Both the position numbers and the translations under genes were made by a program. Below, in pieces: positions 26,108 through 32,531 of a DNA stretch of 36,355 bases (positions are counted from its first letter, which is position 1; the number at the start of each line of letters is the position of its first letter). Under the pieces are notes generated by a model. It was given only the letters and a program-made list of their open reading frames with translations, was not told the origin of the DNA and made no database searches. The stretch is taken from positions 1-36,355 of the IMG/VR virus record IMGVR_UViG_3300032073_000089. One strand, given 5' to 3'. The stretch comes from a virus.

Positions 26108-26814
26108 AACCAATCTATATCATCCTTTTCTAATATTTTTTTAGCTTTAATTATAATAGATTTTTGAATATTTTTAATTTGTTTGTATCCGGGACATCTA
26201 TTTTTCTCTGAAGTCTTAAAATTTAGCTCTTTTGCTATCTCTTGCTCTGGTTTATTTTGTATATAAAATCCTTCATAAACAACCCATTCATTATGCTTTA
26301 ATACTTGTTTTAACCTAGCATGCATTTTAGAAATCCCATTTTCAATGCTTATTGAGTCTTCGGATCTATTGTCGACTTCTGACTTGTGGTTCTCTAAGGG
26401 TAGAGCCATTTTAACATCATAAGCCGATTTTTTCTTAGAAACCCATCTTGCATACAAAGGGCACCTAGAATCTTGGGTTCCGTATATTGTGCAAGCTGAC
26501 TCTGATTCTGCAGCTGCGCATCTAACGCAAGGCTTACAGTAATTAGTATAATTATTTCTTACTAGATTTTTAAGTTGGTTTGATATTATCCTATTTAACC
26601 AAGGTAGCAAGGGCTTTGATTGATCATACAAATGCCATTTTTTGAATATATGTATTTTTAAAATTTGAGAGATATCTTCAAAATCCATCCAAGTTATTGA
26701 CGTTAAAGTCCACTTGCCTTTTCTTTTGTTTATCTCTTCATCTATTATCTCAATACTCTCTTCAAAAATAATTTTTTTCTTTTTTTTGGTTTTCGTCTTC
26801 TTTTTAGCCGCCAT
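26104..26814 (-). CDS. phage sigma factor with zinc-binding insertion
   Basis: 236 residues. The first 14 are nearly all Lys/Ala/Thr. Residues about 40-90 resemble sigma region 2 ('FEDISQILKIHIFKKWHLYD' then 'PWLNRIISNQLKNLVRNNY'). Residues 170-230 resemble region 4, a DNA-binding HTH ('NEWVVYEGFYIQNKPEQEIA', 'YKQIKNIQKSIIIKAKKI'). Between them a Cys cluster (93, 96, 99, 108, 118: 'CKPCVRC...CTIYG...CPLYARW') probably binds zinc. This is the architecture of divergent phage sigma factors that direct late transcription, comparable in role to T4 gp55. It overlaps the zinc-ribbon gene by 11 bases and heads the head operon. Confidence 0.78.
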   Translation of the reverse strand: MAAKKKTKTKKKKKIIFEESIEIIDEEINKRKGKWTLTSITWMDFEDISQILKIHIFKKWHLYDQSKPLLPWLNRIISNQLKNLVRNNYTNYCKPCVRCAAAESESACTIYGTQDSRCPLYARWVSKKKSAYDVKMALPLENHKSEVDNRSEDSISIENGISKMHARLKQVLKHNEWVVYEGFYIQNKPEQEIAKELNFKTSEKNRCPGYKQIKNIQKSIIIKAKKILEKDDIDWL

Positions 26815-27127
26815 CTTTAGGACTTTCTTGAGGTACTGGCTTCATTAAGTTAGATAAAGTTTGAGAGTTCTTTGACCCAAAGACGCATCCTTCTATGTCT
26901 AGCTCTAACGGAGGTATATCGGTACTTATCTTGATAAGCTCTTCTTCTATTTCTTGGTTTTCTGCCTCTATTTCTTTAGTCTCCGGCTTAGGAACGCTAC
27001 CATTAAAAGACGTTCCGCAAGAAGAACAAAAGTTTGGAGACTCTAACAAAGAAGAGGCTTTCGATAATACCCATGGGTTAGAACTACCGCACTTATTACA
27101 ATAAGTTACTTTTTTATACTTAGACAT
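26804..27127 (-). CDS. zinc-ribbon protein upstream of sigma factor
   Basis: 107 residues. 'YCNKCGSSN' (Cys10, Cys13) and 'FCSSCGTSF' (Cys34, Cys37) form a clear four-Cys zinc ribbon. The rest is an acidic tail ('EIEAENQEIEEELIKI') ending in a short unique segment. Zinc ribbons with acidic tails are common in transcription accessory proteins. Because the gene overlaps the sigma-factor gene and probably leads the transcript, a co-factor for late transcription is a reasonable inference but is not shown. Confidence 0.7.
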   Translation of the reverse strand: MSKYKKVTYCNKCGSSNPWVLSKASSLLESPNFCSSCGTSFNGSVPKPETKEIEAENQEIEEELIKISTDIPPLELDIEGCVFGSKNSQTLSNLMKPVPQESPKDGG

Positions 27128-27185
27128 ATTTTTTAAAACCCAGCAAATAGTTATTACAACTAACTATACTTTTAGAAAGAAAATT

Positions 27186-27464
27186 ATGGCTTCCTTCACT
27201 AATAACGATAAAGTAAAATACACTATAATCAAAAGAAGGCCTCATAAAATATATGATGCAGATGGTTTGTGTGACCCTCCAGAATACGAAAATCCTAAAA
27301 TACATATAGCCCAAGACCTCCCTCCAAAAAGGGAGATGGCTGTTGTTTTAGAGGAGATAATGCATGCCTTCTTCTGGGATATATCCGAAAAAGAAGTTAG
27401 AAAATTCTGCTCTACAGCGACAAGAATTTTACATAAAGATGGGTGGCGTAAGACCGACAGTTAG
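27186..27464 (+). CDS. small protein with degenerate HExxH-like motif
   Basis: 92 residues, the only plus-strand gene in this part. The N-terminal half has 'YTIIKRRPHKIYDADGLCDP'. The C-terminal half has 'VVLEEIMHAFFWDISEKEV' followed by 'CSTATRILHKDGWR'. Small phage proteins with 'hE.lHa..wd..e..v' occur in aquatic phages and recall the zinc-metallopeptidase helix. Here the first His is replaced (EExxH), so catalysis is doubtful. It is divergent from the zinc-ribbon gene (58-base gap with TATACT upstream), and its stop overlaps the phoH stop on the other strand. Confidence 0.65.
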   Translation: MASFTNNDKVKYTIIKRRPHKIYDADGLCDPPEYENPKIHIAQDLPPKREMAVVLEEIMHAFFWDISEKEVRKFCSTATRILHKDGWRKTDS

Positions 27465-28231
27465 ACATGAGGGTTAACTGATAAGTCTTTAAATTTAGTT
27501 ACTAAGAACCTAACCAGCTCTGATCTAACTACGTCAGACTCATCGAACTCAAAAGTATTAATGCCAAAGTTTTTGCTGGCTTCGTCTCCAAAAAGACCTT
27601 GTACTTTTTCGTATCCGCCTCTTGCTCCATTTTTCAAGTCTGTCTGAGCAGGATCTGCTAAAACAAAGCACTTAGAACCCATTCCTAATCTTGTAAGCAC
27701 GGTGACTATTTCTTTTAATGTGCTATTTTGGCATTCATCAAATATAAGACATTTAGAATTCCAACTCATACCTCTACAAAAATTAACAGGATAAGTAGAA
27801 ACTCTTTCGTCTTTCTGTAGCTTTTTGATTACGTTAGGGCAAACAAGCTCTTCCATTTTATGCAAGAAAGGAAGGTTGTAAAAATGAAGTTTTTGATCTG
27901 CGTCTCCGGGTAAAAATCCCATTCTTGAGTCGGAACTCTCGACTGCAGACCTTATATAGACTATCTCAGAAACTTTTCCTTCGTTTAGTAAATGCAAAGC
28001 ACAGTAAACGCTAAGTAAGGTTTTAGAGCATCCAGCAGGACCTTTTGCGAAAAGTATCTTTGACTCTTTAGCTAGAGCTATTTTTATGAATTCTTTTTGC
28101 TTATCTGTCCAATCAAAGTTCTCTATATGGAACTTTTCTCTATGTCTTATGGGTTCTCTTTGTAAGGCTTTACCTTTAATATTCTCTAGATCCAAAGAAT
28201 CGGCCAGTTGTTCAAATTTTAATTTTGGCAT
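27461..28231 (-). CDS. phoH: PhoH-like P-loop ATPase
   Basis: 256 residues. After about 40 residues comes the PhoH core: 'WTDKQKEFIKIALAKESKIL', Walker A 'GPAGCSKT' (64-71), 'GKVSEIVYIRSAVES', 'MGFLPGDADQKLHFY', Walker B 'CLIFDECQN' (161-169), 'LTRLGMGSKCFVLADPAQTD', and 'GARGGYEKVQGLF'. PhoH is a phosphate-starvation ATPase in bacteria, proposed to act on RNA, and is very common in marine phages, where its role is unsettled. The P-loop has Cys-Ser instead of the usual Thr-Gly before the Lys; the Lys and Thr remain. It is cotranscribed with the MscS-like gene upstream. Confidence 0.92.
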   Translation of the reverse strand: MPKLKFEQLADSLDLENIKGKALQREPIRHREKFHIENFDWTDKQKEFIKIALAKESKILFAKGPAGCSKTLLSVYCALHLLNEGKVSEIVYIRSAVESSDSRMGFLPGDADQKLHFYNLPFLHKMEELVCPNVIKKLQKDERVSTYPVNFCRGMSWNSKCLIFDECQNSTLKEIVTVLTRLGMGSKCFVLADPAQTDLKNGARGGYEKVQGLFGDEASKNFGINTFEFDESDVVRSELVRFLVTKFKDLSVNPHV

Positions 28232-28245
28232 AACAAGCTAGTATA

Positions 28246-28563
28246 TTAAGCTGCTTCCTCCATAGGTTTGATTTTCTTCTCTAATCTCAAACCTTTTATG
28301 TCTTCATTAGCAATATCTACTTTAGTTTTAGTGTCATTAAAGTAAAAAGTAGTACTTCTTAAACCTACTCTTACTATTCTACAAACTCTTCCTCCCATGA
28401 TATAAACATCATCAGATTTGATACCGCCAAAGAGAGACATGGAGACTGCTGCTGCAAAACTAGTTATGGTCTCTTTGAAAATAATACCTGCTGCTCCTGC
28501 GAGCAACAACCAACCGTGTTCGCCGATAAAACTCTGACCGGCACTTGCGATTTGATCTTCCAT
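28246..28563 (-). CDS. miniature MscS-like membrane protein A
   Basis: 105 residues from the ATG at 28563, which lies seven bases after GTGTATAAT. An ATG at 28581 is possible but would place that motif inside the gene. A single hydrophobic helix (about 17-40, 'GWLLLAGAAGIIFKE') is followed by a beta domain 'DDVYIMGGRVCRIVRVGLRS', 'TTFYF' and 'TKVDIANEDI'. This matches the MscS beta-domain pattern 'gD.i...g..G.V..I.lr.T.....g..v.iPN..l', cut down to one helix plus that domain. The 28620 gene on the opposite strand is its paralogue. It may be a subunit of a small membrane oligomer, though channel activity is unproven. Confidence 0.65.
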   Translation of the reverse strand: MEDQIASAGQSFIGEHGWLLLAGAAGIIFKETITSFAAAVSMSLFGGIKSDDVYIMGGRVCRIVRVGLRSTTFYFNDTKTKVDIANEDIKGLRLEKKIKPMEEAA

Positions 28564-28570
28564 ATAATAT

Positions 28571-28579
28571 ATTATACAC
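28571..28579 (-). promoter_or_regulatory. GTGTATAAT promoter-like motif, possible leaderless start
   Basis: TG directly followed by a perfect TATAAT on the minus strand, seven bases before ATG 28563. A start site at normal distance from this -10 would fall on the ATG, giving a leaderless message. No Shine-Dalgarno is present. Confidence 0.45.
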
Positions 28580-28597
28580 ATTTTAATTTAATATTCG

Positions 28598-28606
28598 GTG
28601 TAATTA
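28598..28606 (+). promoter_or_regulatory. GTGTAATTA motif before the plus-strand MscS-like gene
   Basis: Plus-strand member of the recurring motif, 13 bases before ATG 28620. A TATACT (28609-28614) also lies five bases before the ATG. Divergent with the minus-strand elements in the same 56-base gap. Confidence 0.35.
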
Positions 28607-28612
28607 TTTATA
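28605..28612 (-). promoter_or_regulatory. TATAAATA late-promoter-like element
   Basis: Second exact TATAAATA on the minus strand, located in the divergent gap and 41 bases before ATG 28563 (MscS-like A, then phoH). Confidence 0.4.
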
Positions 28613-28619
28613 CTGAAAC

Positions 28620-29066
28620 ATGAATCAAAAAATAATAGCTCCAGAGGCGCAAGCTTTACTAGAGCAAATGATAGGCCAATATGGATGGATTTTTTTATTT
28701 GCTTTTGCTGCAATTCTTTTTAAAGACGCTGTCCATAAAGCAGCTGAAGGTTTTCTAATATGGCTTGGTTCAGATTTCAAAAACGACGACATACTTTATA
28801 TTTCTGGTAGGCAAGCACGCATAGTAAGAGTCGGGATTTTGAAGACGATTTTTTACATGTCTGACCGCGGAACTAAAATGCTAGTTCCGAACGACAGATT
28901 AAAATTACTCGTAATTGAAAAACAACTTCCCAAAAACGGATCTTATCCATATTTATATAAAGCCGGGGAGTCAGGGTACGAAGAACAGGAAGAAAAACGA
29001 ATAGTAAGAGATAACCTTCCTGATATAGTAATGAACTTAAAGGACGAATCAAAAGAAAAAAAATAG
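28620..29066 (+). CDS. miniature MscS-like membrane protein B
   Basis: 148 residues, aligning end to end with the protein encoded divergently at 28246-28563: both have 'GW' before one membrane helix, 'K.DD..YI.GR..RIVRVG', 'T.FY..D..TK' and an Asn-containing loop ('VPNDRL' here, 'IANEDI' there). The 'GR.ARIVRVGILKT' and 'VPNDRL' parts fit the MscS beta domain. It adds a charged 45-residue C-terminal tail ('GYEEQEEKRIV'). It is first in a plus-strand run of small membrane-protein genes. Two family members with different tails suggest a hetero-oligomer or antagonistic pair, which is inference. Confidence 0.65.
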   Translation: MNQKIIAPEAQALLEQMIGQYGWIFLFAFAAILFKDAVHKAAEGFLIWLGSDFKNDDILYISGRQARIVRVGILKTIFYMSDRGTKMLVPNDRLKLLVIEKQLPKNGSYPYLYKAGESGYEEQEEKRIVRDNLPDIVMNLKDESKEKK

Positions 29067-29068
29067 TT

Positions 29069-29359
29069 ATGGAAAACTCAGTACATTATATTATAGAGGG
29101 CGTGTTAGCAGCAGGTGGATTTATGGTAGCTTTAATTATAAGAAGAGCATATCACAGCATAGATGAATTATGGAAAAAGCATGACGAAATGACCTCTCGC
29201 CTTACTAATATGGCTATCGACTTACCTAAAAACTACGTAACAAAGAATGATCTAACACATGCTATAGATATTATACATGATAGGTTCGACAAGCTAGACG
29301 CTAAGTTAGAAAAGATTTCTCAGAATACAAGAATAAAAAGAATGAACGACACTCAATAA
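29069..29359 (+). CDS. small membrane protein with one helix and coiled coil
   Basis: 96 residues. A single membrane helix near the N-terminus ('IIEGVLAAGGFMVALII') is followed by a charged helical tail ('SIDELWKKHDEMTSRLTNMA', 'LPKNYVTKNDL...IIHDRFDKLDAKLEK') typical of small phage membrane proteins in lysis or virion regions. It begins two bases after the MscS-like B stop. It could be a holin-like or membrane-anchoring partner; no enzyme motif. Function is not established. Confidence 0.7.
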   Translation: MENSVHYIIEGVLAAGGFMVALIIRRAYHSIDELWKKHDEMTSRLTNMAIDLPKNYVTKNDLTHAIDIIHDRFDKLDAKLEKISQNTRIKRMNDTQ

Positions 29360-29363
29360 GATT

Positions 29364-29747
29364 ATGCCAGAAGAGACAATAAACGATAACACAAGTCTAG
29401 GTATTAATCTTAAATGGCTGATTCAAATAATAGCTATTGCTGGTATGGCAGTATGGGGCTACTTCGGAATAACCTCAAAGATTTCGCAATTAGAAATAGA
29501 CGTTATGAGAATGAAAGACTCTGTACAAATGAATTCTGAATTTAGAGTTAAATGGCCTTTAGGTCAATTAGGGGCTCTCCCTGATGATGCTGAACAAAAT
29601 ATGCGCTTAAGATTCATAGAAGCTGATGTAGCAACATTAGAAGATCATGTAGACACCCTTAGAATAAAATCAGTTAAGCTAGAACAGGGTAGAGATGAAA
29701 TGCATGATGTTAAGCATCCTTTCTTACCAAATAGTAAGACGAAATAG
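29364..29747 (+). CDS. conserved aquatic-phage membrane/coiled-coil protein
   Basis: 127 residues. One membrane helix ('WLIQIIAIAGMAVWGYFGI') is followed by 'SQLEIDVMRMKDSVQMNSEF', the segment 'KWPLGQLGALPDDAEQNMRL' and a coiled coil ('DVATLEDHVDTLRIKSVKLE'). I recognise the 'LGALPDDAEQNMRL' segment as one found in hypothetical proteins of marine T4-like phages, where some are listed as structural. It sits four bases after the preceding membrane gene. Its role (lysis, membrane anchoring or virion) is unresolved. Confidence 0.72.
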   Translation: MPEETINDNTSLGINLKWLIQIIAIAGMAVWGYFGITSKISQLEIDVMRMKDSVQMNSEFRVKWPLGQLGALPDDAEQNMRLRFIEADVATLEDHVDTLRIKSVKLEQGRDEMHDVKHPFLPNSKTK

Positions 29748-29752
29748 CTCGC

Positions 29753-29983
29753 TTAAATCTCTCTTACCTTGAAATTCTCAAGATTCACATTGGCCATATT
29801 TTGAAAATCTACATTTCCTTCTCGGCTCATTTGTTCTATTTTGGCTAACGCACCATTAGGGTCAGCAGGATCGCTTTCATTTAAGTCTTTTTCAAACTCT
29901 TTCGGATCTATATCTTCGTCCATAGTCAAGCCCAACACTGCTTCATGGGATGCTGCCCACGTAATAAGAATTTTCTTAGCCAT
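29753..29983 (-). CDS. small acidic protein on the opposite strand
   Basis: 76 residues from the ATG at 29983. An upstream TTG extension is AT-rich and unconvincing. 'MAKKILITWAASHEAVLGLT' is followed by acidic 'MDEDIDPKEFEKDLNESDP', 'NGALAKIEQMSREG' and 'FKVREI'. No family is recognised and there is no membrane segment. It is a single minus-strand gene inserted into the plus-strand run, convergent with 29364-29747 and divergent from 30075-30305. The composition looks protein-like (Asp/Glu/Lys-rich with ordered helices), so I keep it. Confidence 0.55.
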   Translation of the reverse strand: MAKKILITWAASHEAVLGLTMDEDIDPKEFEKDLNESDPADPNGALAKIEQMSREGNVDFQNMANVNLENFKVREI

Positions 29984-30033
29984 AATCTTAAAAGGTTGTA
30001 GTGTTTTTAACCTCTTTATTAAAAAATATTTGA

Positions 30034-30046
30034 GTGTAATAATTAC
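30034..30046. promoter_or_regulatory. GTGTAATAATTAC motif in a divergent gap
   Basis: The core GTAATAATTAC is an exact 11-base palindrome, preceded by GT to complete the recurring GTGTAAT motif. It lies between the divergent 29753-29983 and 30075-30305 genes and could serve either strand or be an operator. Confidence 0.3.
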
Positions 30047-30074
30047 TTGCAAATGGTTACAAGTCTATGTTAAT

Positions 30075-30305
30075 ATGAATATATATTGTATCACATGGAA
30101 AGACGAGAGATGGAGCGCAAACAAAGAGGATTTAAAAGAAATAAATAAAATGATTAACAAAGGACAAGTTAGAAAAAAAAGTTTGTTGAGTTTAATTGAC
30201 CCTCAAGCAATCTTGTTATTTTTTATGTATGTGTTAGGCTTTGCGTATCATGGATTTACGTCTCTTTTAAAATGGTTAATTTTAAAGTTAAAACGTAATA
30301 AATGA
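30075..30305 (+). CDS. small protein with C-terminal membrane helix
   Basis: 76 residues from the ATG at 30075, which fits the composition; the upstream in-frame extension is antisense to the 29753-29983 gene. A charged N-terminal half ('ITWKDERWSANKEDLKEINK') is followed by one membrane helix ('PQAILLFFMYVLGFAYHGFT') and a basic end. Its stop overlaps the next start (ATGA), so it is co-translated with the lipoprotein gene. A membrane protein coupled to a small lipoprotein is reminiscent of spanin pairs, but i-spanins carry the helix at the N-terminus, so this is weak. Confidence 0.6.
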   Translation: MNIYCITWKDERWSANKEDLKEINKMINKGQVRKKSLLSLIDPQAILLFFMYVLGFAYHGFTSLLKWLILKLKRNK

Positions 30306-30598
30306 AATTTTTAATATTAATAATATTCGCTATATTCATTAGTGGATGCGAATCTCATGGCTGGAGATCTGTTGATCATAGTCATCATCGAGAGGTACAT
30401 TACATACATTACGACCATCACTATTACCACGACCATCATCACCATAACAAAAAGAGGCTCTCTAATAGTTACGAGTCAAAACCTTTACCTTCTAGAAAAA
30501 TAGCTCCACCACGAAGGCCTACATCTCCACCTTCAAGATCAATTACTAAAGGAGTACCTCAGCCCTCATCAAGAGAACCTAGCAAAAAAGAACAATGA
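30302..30598 (+). CDS. histidine-rich lipoprotein
   Basis: 98 residues. A lipoprotein signal ('MKFLILIIFAIFISGC', lipobox ISGC, lipidated Cys16) is followed by a striking His-rich stretch ('VDHSHHREVHYIHYDHHYYH' and 'DHHHH', residues about 25-48), then a basic, proline-rich tail ('RKIAPPRRPTSPPSRS'). It would be membrane-anchored and face the periplasm, and could bind Zn, Ni or Cu. Proline-rich small lipoproteins also include phage o-spanins, and the preceding overlapping gene encodes a membrane protein, so a lysis role is an alternative. It is coupled by ATGA to the HTH gene downstream. Confidence 0.75.
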   Translation: MKFLILIIFAIFISGCESHGWRSVDHSHHREVHYIHYDHHYYHDHHHHNKKRLSNSYESKPLPSRKIAPPRRPTSPPSRSITKGVPQPSSREPSKKEQ

Positions 30599-30942
30599 AA
30601 TTCCACGAATATCTAGTTGAACTTAGAAAAAGGAAATATCAAAATATTACTAAATTAGCTAAGCAATTAAAGGTAGACTATCAAATGTGGAGAAAAATAG
30701 AAAGAGGTATAAATCCTCCTCCTAGGAGAACTTTGCTATCTAAATTCTGCAATATAGTATTAATTAAAGAATACGAGAAAAATCAACTTTTTGAATTAGC
30801 TAGGAGATGGGAGCCTCATCCTGATACGAACACGACTAGACATAATTTATACCACGAAGGACTTGAACCAGATTGGGTACAGGCCATCATAAAAGAAAAC
30901 ACTCCAGATTACCCAGATAAATACTGGGGTAAAAGAACCTAA
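30595..30942 (+). CDS. XRE/Cro-like helix-turn-helix protein
   Basis: 115 residues. Residues 1-60 form a Cro/C1-type HTH: 'LRKRKYQNITKLAKQLKVDY' then 'QMWRKIERGINPPPRRTLLS', where 'W.kiErG...P' matches the end of the recognition helix and helix 4. The C-terminal half ('LARRWEPHPDT', 'EPDWVQAIIKENTPDYPDKY') is unique. It is probably a DNA-binding regulator, last in the plus-strand run, and its stop overlaps the DUF1552 stop on the other strand. Its target is unknown. Confidence 0.72.
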   Translation: MKFHEYLVELRKRKYQNITKLAKQLKVDYQMWRKIERGINPPPRRTLLSKFCNIVLIKEYEKNQLFELARRWEPHPDTNTTRHNLYHEGLEPDWVQAIIKENTPDYPDKYWGKRT

Positions 30943-32183
30943 ACAACATTTAGTTCTCCGGTCGAGTCTCCGAAATGTTTCATATCTATTCCGTGTTTAT
31001 GTAGTATGCTGACAAAAAGATCACACATTGGCTTTTCTTTCTTAACCCTAAAATGCTTGCCTTTATTATTACCACCTACTAACATACAAGGCAGCTCATC
31101 ATGATTATGTCGATTTCCGTCAGATATACCTGCTCCGTATATTACGTCAGTATTTTCCAACATATCATCTTTAGCTAACTTGTCTATAAACTCAGAGAAT
31201 AGTTTCACGTGGAACATATTGATTTTAGAAAGCGCAGCTAACTTATGAGGATCTTTTTGGTGATGAGATAGACTGTGGTGACCTTCGCTAATGCCTATTT
31301 CCCTATGATGTCCGTTATATCCATCGTGAGCTGTTAAAAAAGTTATAACCCTTGTAGTATCAGTTAAAAAGGCTAGATGCATTAAGTTGTATAATAGTCT
31401 AAACTTATCAGATTTTCGCTCTATATCAAAATTAAATTTAAAATCATTATCTAAATTAAATTGGTCTCTTCTTTCTAGTTCTAATTCTACTTCTCTTATT
31501 GAATACATATACTCATCTAGCTTAGCTTTATCACTTGCTGGAATATTATTAGATAATTGACGACTCTCTTCTAAAACAAAATCAAGAATAGACTTTTTAT
31601 ATAATTTCTGTTTCTGTTCTATTTTTTCAACATTAAACAACCTATTAAAAATATCTTGAGGGTCATACATAGATGCCATAGGTTGAGAAGCAGATTTCCA
31701 AGATAAATTATATTGATAAGCGCAACTATAACCAGAATCACACTTACCAATTATTCTAGCTTTAGAACCAGTAAATTGAAGACTATCAAATCTTGTAATA
31801 CCATTATATTCATCAGCTAAAAACTGATCCATAGACTTACCGGATCTAATCTTGGATTCATGTTTGTTAGCTTGCTTTCCAGTTAAAAATGTAGAGCATG
31901 CTCTGGCGTGATCTCCTGCTCCGTCTCCGTTAGCTCTAGCTTTGTCGTGAGTAAGCCCTGAAATCACTTGTAGGCTATCTCTAAAACTTTCCATAGGAGA
32001 AAGTACGTCTGGTATATCGATTAGGTCGCCGTATTGACTAGGAGTCCAATGATGCATGTTTATTCCATTAGGAACATATACAGCCGCGAATCTTTTAACG
32101 TCTCTCTTTACATTACCAAAGCACTCTAATCCGGGTAACGCCATAGAAAGACCCAGTGAACCTATAAATTTTCTCCTATTCAT
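30939..32183 (-). CDS. DUF1552 (HXXSHH) exported protein, alkaline-phosphatase-like
   Basis: 414 residues. The N-terminus 'MNRRKFIGSLGLSMALPGLE' is a twin-arginine export signal (RRKFIG plus hydrophobic stretch). The body matches DUF1552: 'FAAVYVPNGINMHHW', 'GDHARACSTFLTGKQ' (90-104), 'TFLTAHDG', the family motif H-x-x-S-H-H at 303-308 in 'ISEGHHSLSHH', and 'DVIYGAGISDGNRHNHDELP'. The family is related to DUF1501 and the alkaline phosphatase/sulfatase fold, and is found mainly in Planctomycetota, Verrucomicrobiota and some myxobacteria, usually beside DUF1588/1592 partners that are absent here. In a phage it is most likely host-acquired. The reaction is unknown; phosphate or sulfate ester cleavage is a guess. 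Confidence 0.88.
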   Translation of the reverse strand: MNRRKFIGSLGLSMALPGLECFGNVKRDVKRFAAVYVPNGINMHHWTPSQYGDLIDIPDVLSPMESFRDSLQVISGLTHDKARANGDGAGDHARACSTFLTGKQANKHESKIRSGKSMDQFLADEYNGITRFDSLQFTGSKARIIGKCDSGYSCAYQYNLSWKSASQPMASMYDPQDIFNRLFNVEKIEQKQKLYKKSILDFVLEESRQLSNNIPASDKAKLDEYMYSIREVELELERRDQFNLDNDFKFNFDIERKSDKFRLLYNLMHLAFLTDTTRVITFLTAHDGYNGHHREIGISEGHHSLSHHQKDPHKLAALSKINMFHVKLFSEFIDKLAKDDMLENTDVIYGAGISDGNRHNHDELPCMLVGGNNKGKHFRVKKEKPMCDLFVSILHKHGIDMKHFGDSTGELNVV

Positions 32184-32194
32184 GAGTCTAAAAG

Positions 32195-32203
32195 GTTATA
32201 CAC
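32195..32203 (-). promoter_or_regulatory. GTGTATAAC motif before DUF1552
   Basis: Minus-strand GTGTATAAC, 11 bases before the DUF1552 ATG. It overlaps the stop codon of the 106-aa gene and may give DUF1552 its own transcript. Confidence 0.35.
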
Positions 32204-32516
32204 TTTTAACTCTAGAAAGAATATCGTTTAGGTTATCGAAGGATATTCTATCAACCCTTAAATAAGGAGGTCTGACTATTTCGGTAGCTATCCTGAATCC
32301 TCTCACTTTATACTCAGGAAACACTATTTCTTCTACGAAATCATTTAGGCCTGTTTTTTTAATCCATTTAAAATACATATCCCTGTTTTGTTTTTTCGTT
32401 TCCAGCAATATTTCTGACTCTTTACCAAAGATATTTAAGTAAAGACATAAGCCCCTTATAGCTAAACTTTCAGTAGGCGGCTCAACTATCCCCTCATAAA
32501 AAATAATCCTCCCCAT
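32196..32516 (-). CDS. unknown 106-aa protein between phosphate permease and DUF1552
   Basis: No family is recognised. Mixed alpha/beta, basic, without a signal or membrane helix: 'RIIFYEGIVEPPTESLAIRG', 'YFKWIKKTGLNDFVEEIVFP', 'EIVRPPYLRVDRISFDNLND'. It lies 12 bases before DUF1552 on the same strand, and its ATG is six bases after a GTGTAAATA motif with no Shine-Dalgarno. A role with its neighbours is possible, but nothing in the sequence shows it. Confidence 0.6.
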   Translation of the reverse strand: MGRIIFYEGIVEPPTESLAIRGLCLYLNIFGKESEILLETKKQNRDMYFKWIKKTGLNDFVEEIVFPEYKVRGFRIATEIVRPPYLRVDRISFDNLNDILSRVKSV

Positions 32517-32522
32517 ACTATG

Positions 32523-32531
32523 TATTTACAC
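32523..32531 (-). promoter_or_regulatory. GTGTAAATA motif, possible leaderless promoter
   Basis: Minus-strand GTGTAAATA six bases before the 106-aa gene ATG. If this is the -10 region the transcript would start at or next to the ATG. It is the same nonamer as at 22185. Confidence 0.4.

Noticed and set aside
27120-27314. 64-codon minus-strand frame crossing the divergent gap
   Set aside because: It would cover the promoter gap and lie antisense to the plausible 27186-27464 gene; composition is atypical and no start signal is present.
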